Of a stretch of DNA of 40,795 bases, positions 20,773-29,376 are shown piece by piece. Made by a program: the position numbers and the translations under genes. Each line of letters opens with the position of its first letter. The first letter of the stretch is position 1. Below the pieces are notes generated by a model, which did not search any database, was not told the DNA's origin, and saw nothing but the letters and a program-made list of their open reading frames with translations. The DNA lies in IMG/VR virus record IMGVR_UViG_3300015199_000006, positions 1 to 40,795 of that record; one strand, given 5' to 3'. The DNA is from a virus.

Positions 20773-21045
20773 TCACCACAGGGCCACGATGTTGGTCGCC
20801 GTCGTGCCCGTCGCTTTGACCTGGCTGACACGGATCGGCAGGATCTGTCCGGCCAGGACTCCGGTGAAGGTCACCGCAGCCCCCCCCTGCATGATCACGG
20901 CCACGTTGCCGGCCCCGCCGACGAACAGGGCCTTCGTCACGAAAGTGAGCGGCGTGGCGTCGCTGGGGGCCACCACGGCCGCATCCGAGCTCGGGGCGTC
21001 CGGATAGACCGGGTGTTTCGGGAGTTTGTCGGCGGCGGGTGGCAT
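20773..21045 (-). CDS. Spike-base-like small phage protein (90 aa)
   Basis: The start MPPAADKLPKHPVYPDAPSS at 21045 is preferred over a Met six codons earlier. The second half reads as four beta strands: TFVTKALFVGGAGNVAVIMQ, AAVTFTGVLAGQILPIRVSQ, VKATGTTATNIVALW. This ALxVGGAGxVxVxM / VLPIRVxxVxATGTTATxIVALW pattern is that of small phage spike-base or decoration proteins (Rcc01079-like). It sits between the decoration-type gene and the connector genes, so it is probably a head-surface or neck ornament. Confidence 0.65.
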   Translation of the reverse strand: MPPAADKLPKHPVYPDAPSSDAAVVAPSDATPLTFVTKALFVGGAGNVAVIMQGGAAVTFTGVLAGQILPIRVSQVKATGTTATNIVALW

Positions 21046-21050
21046 GAAAT

Positions 21051-21078
21051 CAGTACCCAGCACTCAGGATTCAGGGTT
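21051..21078. repeat. Four degenerate CAG-heptamers
   Basis: CAGTACC, CAGCACT, CAGGATT and CAGGGTT follow each other with 7-bp spacing just upstream of the start codon at 21045 (minus). They belong to the same class of gene-edge heptamer tracts seen at 8664, 17784 and 34437. Confidence 0.6.
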
Positions 21079-21096
21079 GCCGTTACAGCGTTGTCG

Positions 21097-22071
21097 TTAC
21101 TGCTGACGCAAGAGCTGCATGTCGAGCATGTCCAGGCGGGCGCTGTCGCCGGGGCTGGCGTTGTTCCACTTGCCGGTGATTTTGAACAGCTCGGCGATCG
21201 TCGTGTCGAGGTTCGTCGCGCCGATGTACCAGGGCTTGCTGGTGGCGGCTCCTGCCGTCCCCCAGCCTTGTGTCCCCGAGGAGACGATCAACCCCGCGCC
21301 GGCGTTCCCCAGCGCTCGCACGACGATGTCGCCGTCGAACTGGAAAATGTCATTGATGGTCGGGTTCTGCACGGCCGAGGCGAACAGGTTCACGCCCCCC
21401 ATGTAGCCCTTGATCTGGAATGTGTCGGCCCCGTTGACTGCCGTCACGATCCCCTGGCAGAAGAAGTGAATCACGTCGCCCACTTGCAGCCGGTTGGCCG
21501 GGAAGTTGGCGCTGCCCAGCGTCGTCTCGACGACGGTGTTGGTGAGGGCGGCGCTGGCGGCCGGCAGCACGTAATACGTGTCGGCCGTGGTCTGCGAATC
21601 GAGAATCACATAGACCGTCGCGTCGCCGGTCAACTGGGCGAACAGGGCCTTCCCCATGAAGGGCCCCTTGGTGGGATCGCTGGTGGCCACCAGGGCGACC
21701 AGGTCCCAATACACGCGCTGGAACGCGAAAAACGTGGAGGCGTCTTTGGTGGTCTGAAAGATGCCGCGCGCGGCCAGCGCCCCTTTGCGCAGCGGAGCAA
21801 TGTCAGCGGGGTTGACCATCGGCGTGTCGTTCTGCACGACGACCTGGCCGGCATTGACCGTGTTCACGGCGCTGGGATTGGTGTAATCGATCTGGTCGCC
21901 GAAGGCGAAGAAATTCGCGGGGCCGGTGACTATTCCGAACGCGGCGAACCCGGCCAGGTGGCCCCAGTTCTGCAGATCTGTCAACAGCGGCACATCGTGC
22001 ACGCAGGCATGGATCACGATCGCGACGAACGCGACGGCCAACAGCGTCGCCAATTTGATACAGGCTTTCAT
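21097..22071 (-). CDS. Capsid decoration (DUF2190-like) protein with hydrophobic N-terminus (324 aa)
   Basis: AAAGGAAC precedes the ATG at 22071. Residues 1-25 form a hydrophobic, signal- or lipoprotein-like segment (MKACIKLATLLAVAFVAIVI, then a Cys at 23), unusual beside a capsid gene. Residues about 75-160 show the DUF2190 cement-protein pattern: VVVQNDTPMVNPADIAPLRK, then GIFQTTKDAS, VYWDLVAL, then GKALFAQLTGDATVYVIL. The C-terminal ~165 residues are further beta strands. It directly follows the major capsid domain. The decoration role is likely; the purpose of the N-terminal hydrophobic segment is unknown. Confidence 0.6.
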   Translation of the reverse strand: MKACIKLATLLAVAFVAIVIHACVHDVPLLTDLQNWGHLAGFAAFGIVTGPANFFAFGDQIDYTNPSAVNTVNAGQVVVQNDTPMVNPADIAPLRKGALAARGIFQTTKDASTFFAFQRVYWDLVALVATSDPTKGPFMGKALFAQLTGDATVYVILDSQTTADTYYVLPAASAALTNTVVETTLGSANFPANRLQVGDVIHFFCQGIVTAVNGADTFQIKGYMGGVNLFASAVQNPTINDIFQFDGDIVVRALGNAGAGLIVSSGTQGWGTAGAATSKPWYIGATNLDTTIAELFKITGKWNNASPGDSARLDMLDMQLLRQQ

Positions 22072-22168
22072 TTTTCGTTCCTTTGCAGTTTTGCTGGATG
22101 TCCCGTCGCGGCGTAGCGGCGTGCGGTTTGGTCAGTTCATTCATCAATCGCCAATGGCCAGACCTGGC

Positions 22169-25100
22169 TCAGGTCCCGACGGCGAAGACGCCGGCGCGCC
22201 AGTCGACGGCACCGACGCCGAAGTCGAAGAAGCAGCGCCAACGGAAGCCCAGGATGTCCATGTCGGTTTGCCCCTGGTCGATCGTGGGGGTGCGTTGGCC
22301 GCGCAGGTAACCGACCGAAATCATGGGGACGTCGGCCGGGTCGGCGAGCAGGTACCAACCGGTGGCGCTGTTGTTGGCCAGGATGCCGTTCGACAGGTAG
22401 GGCGACTGCACGGGTCGGTATTTACCGCCGTGGGGGTTCGACTGGGGCACGACTTTTCCGGCCGCCGTCGATGTCCCCAGCAAGGTGATGATGTTCGTAT
22501 CCTTGAAGAGCTGGTCGGCCAGGATCTTGTTCTCGGGGCTGACGAGCAGCGCGGCCGGCGAGAGGACGATCGGCTTGCCCTGGGCGTCGGTCTGTTTGAG
22601 AAACAAAACCAAGGCGTTCGTCAGGGCGGGGATCGAGAGGGCGTTGCCCGACCCGGCCGCCAGGTAGTTATTGTGCGGCGCGCTGAAGAAGGCGTTGCCG
22701 TCCGGCTGGTTGGCATTGGCCAACAGCAGCGTAAAGACCGCTTCCTCGACCGCCAGGGCCGATTGGCGACCCAACAGCCGCGGCAATTGCAGCAGCGCGT
22801 CGAGATCGTCGTTGATCAGCATCTGGCGATTGAGCGTGATCAGCGTGCCATACGTGTCGAGCTGGTTCGTCCAGCTTTCGTCGTTGAACGTGGTCGACTT
22901 CAGCTCGCCCGTCGCGCCCACTTTCTGGATCGTGCCGGCCATCGACAAGCGGTAGCGGGTCGCCACCTTGAAGTCGTTGAGGTCCTGCCCGCCGCAGAAG
23001 TCTTCGCTGGCGGTCGGGACCGCCAGGAACGACACGAGCAGCGACTTATTGAGCAGGTTCGACAGGATGCCGCTCAAGCTGGCGGTCGAGAAACCCCCCG
23101 CGCCGTCGGCGGCCTGGATGTCGTTCTGGCTCATCCGCAGGGCCGCGCGAATGGTTTCGTCTCCCAAACGGCCGGGGCTGACGTGGTGGCCCCGGGCCAT
23201 CAGGTATTCCTGGGTGAGGCGCGTCAGCGTGTACGAGCGGTTGTCACGTTCGCAGGCGGCGTTGATGATGTCGGGGGTGTACCGCCGCTTGTCGATCTTT
23301 TCGAGCTTGTCCTCGGCGACGCCGGAGGCCATCAGCATCGAGCACTCGACCACGGCCGAGTATTCGGGCGCGCCGCTTTCGCGGCCGCTGGTCAACGGGC
23401 CGGCATAGACTCCGGCCGGCCGGCTGGCGCGCAGCACCTCGAGCTCGACCTTCTCGGCCGACCAGTTCATCTCGATCGCCTTGGCGGCCAGCTCGACGTT
23501 CTTTCCGCAGGCGGCCTGAATGGCATGCACCCGGCGGATCTCCTGGGCCGCGTTCTTGCGGACGAACTGGCGGGCCTGGACGGCCAGCCTCTGGTTGCGG
23601 GCATGGATGGCCACTTTCTTCTCCTTCTTGCGCTGTGCGCGGAGCGACGTGGCCGACTTTGCGGCGGCGGCCTTCGTCTTTCGGGGTGGGTCGGTCTCTT
23701 CGTCGTCTTCTTCCTCTTCTTCCTCGTTGGCCTCGGTGCGCGGGTTTTCTTCGTCGTCGTCACCGGCTTCGGTCCGCGGGTTGTTGTCCTGGTCGTCCTC
23801 CTCCTCGCGCTCGGCGGACTCATCGTTCTCGTCGACGTGGGCCTGCGTGGCGGCCTGCTTGGATTGCCATTCGTTCATCAGCGACTGCTTTTGCTGTTCG
23901 CTGAGCGTCGACACATCGAAACCCATCGAGCGGACCCATTCTTCGTATCCCACGGCAGCGTCTCCTGGTGATTGCGCAGCGCGCAGGCGTTTGCCGGCAG
24001 CGGCCGCTAGTTCGGCCGACGTGGTGCTGTCGGCTCCAAGCGAGAGGATGGAAATTTCACGCAGACGCACGCCATAGGCCGCTTCCACGGGCCCGGCGAA
24101 CGTCTGGCCGTTGAGTGTGACTTCTTCCCCTTCGGGGATGATGTCGATGTGTTCGGCGCGGCCCCCGACGCTGGCCTGCCAGGGGTATTTGCGCTGGGCG
24201 GCCGTTACGACCTTGTCGCGCTCGGGAGAGGCGCCCGAGAAAAAGCCCTGCGGCACAGTGATGCCGCCGGCGTCGATCACGACCTGGTCGGTGTGGCCCA
24301 GCTCACGCTCGGGGTCGTGCTCGTAGAGAATGGGGGTCTTGGGGCTGGCGCAGACGCACGTCGCCAGGTCGATCACGACCGGGTATTCGTGGCCGTCCAG
24401 ACGCATCGCCCCGCCGTTGTAGGCGACCATCCGGAATTTCGGCACCGCGTTGGGCTCGGCTTTGGGGTCGCTGGCAATCAACTTCAAATTGGCGGACGAT
24501 GTGGCGCCCGAGATCTCGAGGGAGTCGGCGCGCGGCGCGGCGGCGGAGATCGTTGTCGAGCGGGCGGCTGAGGCAGTCGCTGCCTTGCCTGGCCGCGGAG
24601 GACCGGGTCGTCGCGGAGCGTCGTCGCGGTTTTCTTCGGTCTGCGGTTGGTCGGGCGCCTGGTCGGGCTGCTTGTCACCCTTGAAAATCTTGTCGAACAT
24701 CGCCTTGCGGACTTCGTCCTCACTGACGCCAAAGTATTCGGCGTTCTCGCGGATGACGTTGCCCCCGGTGTTGGCCTTCTTCTGCGCGTCGGTAATGGAA
24801 ATCAGGCCCGCTTCGACGGCCGAGCTGGCGGCGTCGGTTTCCTTGACCGGGTCGACGCTGATCGGCGGCGGCCAGTGGATTTCGGTTCGGACGCGGGCGA
24901 TCGCCTCGCGCGAGAACTCCAGCACGAGCCGCGCCTCGGCCAGAAAGTCGTTCAGGATTCGTATGAGCACCTTGTGATTGATCCGGTTGCAGCGGTCGAT
25001 GTCGATCGCGGAAAACCAGGTTTGGTGATCCATGCGGCTCGACGAATAGCTGTAGCCCTGGCTCGAGCAGGTGGCGATGTTGAGCGGCATGCTGATGCAG

Positions 25101-26116
25101 CGGCACAGCAGCGTGATCACCATCTCGCAGAACTCTTTGAAGCTCTGCGTGGGTTGCTTGGGGTCGAGCTGCTCGATCGAGTAGCCGTCCGGCAGCATGG
25201 TCACCAGGTTGCGTTGAATCTCCAGCGTGAGCCAGGCGTCGGCCGACGTGCTCGCGCCGGTCGTATCGGCGATCGGCGGGCCGTTGGATTTGATAAAAGC
25301 AGCGAAGGAGGCTGCCACCTCGGCCGCCGAACAGGTGGCCAGGATGTAACGCCGCAACACGGCGAGCAGCTCGAACGCGGCCTGCAGCTCGGGGACGCCG
25401 CGCCCCTGGCCCGGCCGTTCCTGGCGGTAATAGTGAATCACGAATTTCGCGTCGACTTTGTGTTGCTGTGGCCAGACGATGGGCAGCACGTCGTTGGGGC
25501 GCTGAGTCACGATCTGGTAGCTGACGGGGTTCCACTGCGGGTCATACGTGATGCCGTCGACCTGCCAGGGGGTCCACTGCGGGCGCAGCGATGTGACGTA
25601 ATCTCCCTCGAGCAGTTGATAGTCGAGCTGGATCCGCGACTTGAGCGCCGGGTTGCCGATCGTGAGCAGAAAGCACTCCCCGTCGCGGACTTGAGTCTCC
25701 TTCATCGTCCACAGCTTCTGGTCCAGACCGATCGCGGCGGTCCATTCGGTCCAAAGCTCGTCCAGGCGCGCGTTGAGGTGCGGATCGGGGCCCAGCCACT
25801 GCACGCGCGGCCCGCTGCCGATCGTATGATCGGCGACGGTGCGGATGATCCCCTGGTAGAGGGGATTCGAGCCCGCTTCGTAGCGCGAGCGATTCCGCAT
25901 CACGCGGCGGATGCCTTGCGTCTGGCTGGCATTGGGGCTGAGCGCGTCGGCCGCTGCCCAGTGTTTTTGGTTATGCCGGTTCGTCTGCGCGCTGTCGTAA
26001 CTGGCCGCGATTGTCGCGGCGGCTTGCGAGACGTCTGCTCGGGCGCGCCATTCGGGGGCCAGTTTGCCGGCCAGCCAATTGCGCAGTTTCGCCAGGGGTT
26101 TTCCCGTGGTGGCCAT
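22169..26116 (-). CDS. Portal - prohead protease - scaffold - major capsid fusion (1315 aa)
   Basis: One uninterrupted frame holds four head functions. Residues 1-475 are a lambda-family portal (YEAGSNPLYQGIIRTVADHT; KFVIHYYRQERPGQGRGVPE; SYSSSRMDHQTWFSAI). Residues about 555-700 match a herpesvirus-assemblin/HK97-type prohead protease, with likely catalytic His600 in ILYEHDPERELG and Ser649 in YPWQASVGGR. Residues about 715-870 are helical, with a very acidic block (762-808) followed by basic helices, as in scaffolds. Residues about 985-1315 are a Mu gpT-like HK97-fold capsid protein (LDTYGTLITLNRQMLINDDL; LPRLLGRQSALAVEEAVF). The ATG overlaps the previous stop (TGATG). Protease-capsid fusions are known; adding the portal is unusual. 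No convincing internal ribosome site was seen. Confidence 0.88.
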   Translation of the reverse strand: MATTGKPLAKLRNWLAGKLAPEWRARADVSQAAATIAASYDSAQTNRHNQKHWAAADALSPNASQTQGIRRVMRNRSRYEAGSNPLYQGIIRTVADHTIGSGPRVQWLGPDPHLNARLDELWTEWTAAIGLDQKLWTMKETQVRDGECFLLTIGNPALKSRIQLDYQLLEGDYVTSLRPQWTPWQVDGITYDPQWNPVSYQIVTQRPNDVLPIVWPQQHKVDAKFVIHYYRQERPGQGRGVPELQAAFELLAVLRRYILATCSAAEVAASFAAFIKSNGPPIADTTGASTSADAWLTLEIQRNLVTMLPDGYSIEQLDPKQPTQSFKEFCEMVITLLCRCISMPLNIATCSSQGYSYSSSRMDHQTWFSAIDIDRCNRINHKVLIRILNDFLAEARLVLEFSREAIARVRTEIHWPPPISVDPVKETDAASSAVEAGLISITDAQKKANTGGNVIRENAEYFGVSEDEVRKAMFDKIFKGDKQPDQAPDQPQTEENRDDAPRRPGPPRPGKAATASAARSTTISAAAPRADSLEISGATSSANLKLIASDPKAEPNAVPKFRMVAYNGGAMRLDGHEYPVVIDLATCVCASPKTPILYEHDPERELGHTDQVVIDAGGITVPQGFFSGASPERDKVVTAAQRKYPWQASVGGRAEHIDIIPEGEEVTLNGQTFAGPVEAAYGVRLREISILSLGADSTTSAELAAAAGKRLRAAQSPGDAAVGYEEWVRSMGFDVSTLSEQQKQSLMNEWQSKQAATQAHVDENDESAEREEEDDQDNNPRTEAGDDDEENPRTEANEEEEEEDDEETDPPRKTKAAAAKSATSLRAQRKKEKKVAIHARNQRLAVQARQFVRKNAAQEIRRVHAIQAACGKNVELAAKAIEMNWSAEKVELEVLRASRPAGVYAGPLTSGRESGAPEYSAVVECSMLMASGVAEDKLEKIDKRRYTPDIINAACERDNRSYTLTRLTQEYLMARGHHVSPGRLGDETIRAALRMSQNDIQAADGAGGFSTASLSGILSNLLNKSLLVSFLAVPTASEDFCGGQDLNDFKVATRYRLSMAGTIQKVGATGELKSTTFNDESWTNQLDTYGTLITLNRQMLINDDLDALLQLPRLLGRQSALAVEEAVFTLLLANANQPDGNAFFSAPHNNYLAAGSGNALSIPALTNALVLFLKQTDAQGKPIVLSPAALLVSPENKILADQLFKDTNIITLLGTSTAAGKVVPQSNPHGGKYRPVQSPYLSNGILANNSATGWYLLADPADVPMISVGYLRGQRTPTIDQGQTDMDILGFRWRCFFDFGVGAVDWRAGVFAVGT

Positions 26117-26322
26117 CAGGTTTGCGTCCCCGGAGAGACGAACTTGGCGAAGACGACGCCGAAGGGGGGAGCCTGTGTGGCCTGCTTGGCGGCCAGATAG
26201 CGGTCGGCCTCAATGACGTTGGGCAGCGGGTGCTGGTTGGCGGAGACTCCATCCGCAGCGGCGGCGGCGGGATTGATCGCGCCGGTTTGAATGTTGCCGC
26301 TGAGATCGGGCGGTGTGACCAT
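26116..26322 (-). CDS. Small hypothetical head-module protein (68 aa)
   Basis: From MVTPPDLSGNIQTGAINPAA the product is an alanine-rich segment and ends SPGTQT, overlapping the portal start by one base (TGATG). A longer form from GTG 26403 is possible. An ATG at 26423 with a strong AAAGG site opens a different frame (MTGPGHRWPFPADSIGRL), so the true 5' end is uncertain. The place between terminase and portal is where lambda encodes gpW, but the sequence does not look like gpW. Confidence 0.5.
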   Translation of the reverse strand: MVTPPDLSGNIQTGAINPAAAAADGVSANQHPLPNVIEADRYLAAKQATQAPPFGVVFAKFVSPGTQT

Positions 26323-26452
26323 ACCCCGATTCTTCGGCGCAACGCTTCCCCGTTCGGGCCATGATCCTGCAGACGACCTATCGAATCGGCCGGAAATGGC
26401 CACCGGTGGCCGGGCCCGGTCATATGTGGCCCTTTCTGGAATATTTCCTCGG

Positions 26453-26704
26453 TTATAGTCCGAACACGTGCAGCAGCCGGTCGAGCAGGCTTTGTCGCTG
26501 CTTGGGGCTGAGGTCTTCGAGGCTGACCGGGAGCGGGTCGCCGGCGGCCGCTTCGTAGGTCACCACGTGGCGCCCGCAGTGGCGGCACTCGCGGACCCGC
26601 ATCACGCGGCCGCCGGCGGCCTGGCGAGTCTTCACCACGTAGAAATGTCCGCAACCGCAGTTCCGGCAGCGGATTCCTTTCTCGGACTTTTCAGCCATGG
26701 TCAC
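26453..26704 (-). CDS. Zinc-ribbon protein (83 aa)
   Basis: GTG 26704 overlaps the terminase stop (GTGA) and has GGGAGGG at good spacing; ATG 26698 is an alternative. The product has two CxxC pairs, CRNCGCGHFYVV and RECRHCGRHVVTYEAA, spaced like an NrdR/Ogr-type zinc ribbon, then a short helical tail (SPKQRQSLLDRLLHVFGL). It may bind DNA or be a structural zinc protein. Co-translation with the large terminase suggests a packaging-linked or late-regulator role. Confidence 0.75.
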   Translation of the reverse strand: MTMAEKSEKGIRCRNCGCGHFYVVKTRQAAGGRVMRVRECRHCGRHVVTYEAAAGDPLPVSLEDLSPKQRQSLLDRLLHVFGL

Positions 26705-29124
26705 ATCGCCCTCCCGGCAATCATGTGGTCAGGGATCGTGCTTTTCTTCGCCGTCTCTTTGGGACGGTTCTCGCCCAGCCGGCAGCCCTGCAGCGACCCG
26801 GCTGCGTACGAGCCGACCAGGCAGTCGAGCAAATGATTGTCCTGGCCAGGCCGCTGACTCCAGACCCACACGGTACGCCCGCGCCCGAACGTTTTTTCCG
26901 GTGACTCGGCCTTCAGGTGATCGTCGAGCATCTTATGCCGTTCCTTCGATTCGCCAAACGCTGACAGCGAACCAGGACCCAGCGTCGCCAGCCGGCGGGC
27001 GATGAACGTCTTCCAAAAGTAGGGGTCGAATTTTAGCAGGCGTACGGCGCGGCGCGTGGGGTCGGTCGTCACGATCGTGTGGAACCCGGGCCGCTCATGC
27101 GGTTTGATGTCCCATTCGGTCATCGGCCGCTTTTGGCACGCGACCGATTCCCCTTTGGAGGGCATCACGATCGCGCCATATGCCGAGCGCCGGCACCATT
27201 CGTAAATTGTGTCGGTCCACGTTCCCCCCGAGTCGACGAGGAACCGTTCGATCCGCAACAGGGTGTTATCTTCCCGCGGCCAGCTCTTGTTGATGATGCG
27301 TTCCGACAGGAGATCGAGCCCGTGCCAGATGGCCGCTTCCTGGCTCCCTTTCTTCTCGACTCCCTGCTTCTGCGCCGCTTCGAGGTCCTGCTGCAGAGTC
27401 CGGGGCACCTCGCGCAGGGTAAAGTACTCGCGCGGTTGTTCGGGCTGCGTGCCGTAATCGATCACGGCGGCCGTGAAGTCGTCAGCCAGGGCGAGCACGA
27501 GGTAATACAGGACTTTCCCCTGCACGTCGCAGAAGCCCACCAGGCGATTGGCCCAGATCGGCGCCATACCTCGCGCCAGACGGTTGATTCGTTCGGGAAT
27601 CCCGGCCAGGCGCGGGGCGTCTTCGTCGGCCTCGCTGTCGCGCGGTTCCCCCTGACACTCGGCCGCAAACACGTCCGCCCCATCGTCGATCAGCAGGTTG
27701 TACGCGTGCTGGATCCCGGAGATCTCCGATTCCGGGTCGAAGCAATGATCCCACGACACCTGGCAACCGGCGTCCATCGCTTCGCGGTTCGCGCGGTAAT
27801 ACTCGGTCGCCTCGGCATGGGCCCGGGCCTGGTCGTCTGGATCGTCGATGTCGTACGACTGGCGGAGCTTGGCGTAGGGCCCCATCCAATGCGTTTCGTG
27901 CGCGTCGGCCCACTTCCGCACCATTTTGATCCGCACGCGCTGAAACGACCGGTTGCGTTTGCCGTCGGTTAGCTCATCCATCATGTCGTCTTTTTGGATG
28001 ATCGTCCCGTTGACCACGCAGGCCAGCTTCTTCTGGTGGCCGGCCAGCTTGAGAATCACCTTCCGTAGCACAGACAGCCGCTTCTTGACCCGCGCCGGCT
28101 TCTCGGCGCTTTCATCGGTCTGAGGGTCATCGACCAGCACCAGGTCCGGGCGGCTCGCCGTGCCGTCGCTGCGTTTGTGCTTCATGCCGCGGCTGGCCGC
28201 CATCAGGCCGTTGGCCACGATGATCGCGCTGGAGGCCAGCGAACCGGCGATCGTCGGCAGCACGATCTTCTTGGCGGTCCATACAATGTGCGTCAATTCC
28301 CCTTCGCACGTCTGCGACTTGCATCGCTGAGGCTTGCCCTCCAGCGCCCGGATCGCCTGTGTCACCTCGGGGAAGTCTTCATCGAGCAGGTCGTTCGTCT
28401 CCAGCTCGCTCTTGATCGATTCAATGTTCTCTTTCGAAAGCGTGCCCGTAGCCCCGAACAGGGCCACGAAGCCGCGGTGCCCATACAACACGGCATAGAT
28501 GGCCGTATTCTCGGTGATTGTCGTTTTGGCGAATCCCCGGTACACGGCGTCCGCCAGGCGGCCGCCATGCAGCACGATGTTCTGCAGATAAGCGATCAGC
28601 GCCTTGTGATCGTCGGAGAGCGGGTTCTTTCCCGAGCTATGCGGGAAGTAGGTCACCAGGAATTTTTCCAGGTTCAGCCGGCACGCCTCGCGCCGCTTCG
28701 GGTTCGCGACGGGGTGGATCGCGCCGATGTCGGCTGACTCGGCCGTCTTGCCGCGGCTGTAGCGGGCCTGCTTCGAGAGAGGGACATGGCCATGGGCCGG
28801 CGTCGAGGGGGTCGCGGGTTTTGGCAAGTGGCGCTGGTCGAACAACCAGCCGACGTAACGGAAGAAGTCGATCGACTTCCCGTCGCCGATCCGGAAGCCG
28901 GCCAGCTCCCGATGTCGATCGAGCTGGCGCTGTGTGACGACGGGGCCCAGCGGGCTGGAGTTGAGCAACCGGACGATTTCGCCGGGCTTTAATTTTCGCG
29001 GGTCGAATCCCTGCATTAAGGCGTTTGCCTCCCAGGAGGCGACGGCCGCGCTGATCACACTGGCCCCACTTGAAACGCTTGAGGGGGGCGCAGCCGGACG
29101 CCGATCCGTTTTCTTTGCCGGCAT
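26701..29124 (-). CDS. Large terminase subunit (807 aa)
   Basis: The motor ATPase domain carries a Walker-A-like loop (YRGFAKTTITENT, about residues 195-207) and a Walker B with catalytic acids (RPDLVLVDDPQTDES, about 325-339). The nuclease domain starts near residue 540 (NRLVGFCDVQGKVLYYLVLA), with a later GGTWTDTIYEWCRR segment. The protein is longer than usual because of a ~140-residue N-terminal extension containing a helical, DNA-binding-like part (VVTQRQLDRHRELAGFRI). It packages phage DNA into the procapsid through the portal. It follows a small gene that may be the small subunit. Confidence 0.9.
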   Translation of the reverse strand: MPAKKTDRRPAAPPSSVSSGASVISAAVASWEANALMQGFDPRKLKPGEIVRLLNSSPLGPVVTQRQLDRHRELAGFRIGDGKSIDFFRYVGWLFDQRHLPKPATPSTPAHGHVPLSKQARYSRGKTAESADIGAIHPVANPKRREACRLNLEKFLVTYFPHSSGKNPLSDDHKALIAYLQNIVLHGGRLADAVYRGFAKTTITENTAIYAVLYGHRGFVALFGATGTLSKENIESIKSELETNDLLDEDFPEVTQAIRALEGKPQRCKSQTCEGELTHIVWTAKKIVLPTIAGSLASSAIIVANGLMAASRGMKHKRSDGTASRPDLVLVDDPQTDESAEKPARVKKRLSVLRKVILKLAGHQKKLACVVNGTIIQKDDMMDELTDGKRNRSFQRVRIKMVRKWADAHETHWMGPYAKLRQSYDIDDPDDQARAHAEATEYYRANREAMDAGCQVSWDHCFDPESEISGIQHAYNLLIDDGADVFAAECQGEPRDSEADEDAPRLAGIPERINRLARGMAPIWANRLVGFCDVQGKVLYYLVLALADDFTAAVIDYGTQPEQPREYFTLREVPRTLQQDLEAAQKQGVEKKGSQEAAIWHGLDLLSERIINKSWPREDNTLLRIERFLVDSGGTWTDTIYEWCRRSAYGAIVMPSKGESVACQKRPMTEWDIKPHERPGFHTIVTTDPTRRAVRLLKFDPYFWKTFIARRLATLGPGSLSAFGESKERHKMLDDHLKAESPEKTFGRGRTVWVWSQRPGQDNHLLDCLVGSYAAGSLQGCRLGENRPKETAKKSTIPDHMIAGRAM

Positions 29125-29184
29125 GCTGCTAATTCCAGTGTGTCGGTGGGGGCGTCCGTGTTTCTACCACGGGCGCTCCCGATA

Positions 29185-29376
29185 CTATTTCGCTTCACGC
29201 ACGAGCCAGGCCGCGGCCGCGATGAGGTCGACGGTGCCGTCGGCATTTGCCGGCAGGCCCGCGTCGACATCGGCGGCCAGGGCCTCGGCGGTTGCCAGCT
29301 TGGCTCCCGCTTCTGACAACAGGGCGGCCATGTCCTTGCGGGAGAGCGCCCGCAGCGACAGCCGGCCGCCGGTCAC
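29185..29376 (-). CDS. Possible small terminase-like protein (63 aa)
   Basis: The GTG at 29376 overlaps the stop of the methyltransferase (GTGA), which fixes this start. The short product contains LSRKDMAALLSEAGAKLATA, a helix-turn-like segment, and a GLPANADGTVDLIAAAAWLV motif resembling the end of Nu1-type small terminase modules. A small terminase recognises the packaging site and would be expected directly ahead of the large subunit. At 63 residues it is much shorter than full Nu1 (~180), so the call is tentative. Confidence 0.5.
   Translation of the reverse strand: MTGGRLSLRALSRKDMAALLSEAGAKLATAEALAADVDAGLPANADGTVDLIAAAAWLVREAK

Noticed and set aside
23690-23815. Low-complexity GA-rich tract as a regulatory repeat
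   Set aside because: It simply encodes the acidic Glu/Asp block of the scaffold segment in the head polyprotein.
21926-23971. Plus-strand frame of 681 codons opposite the capsid and protease domains
   Set aside because: Antisense of the Mu gpT-like capsid region with no start signal and repetitive Arg/Gly/Val composition.
24647-26200. Plus-strand frame of 517 codons opposite the portal domain
   Set aside because: Long only because of high GC in the real minus-strand gene; residue pattern is Arg/Gly/Val-rich without any domain.
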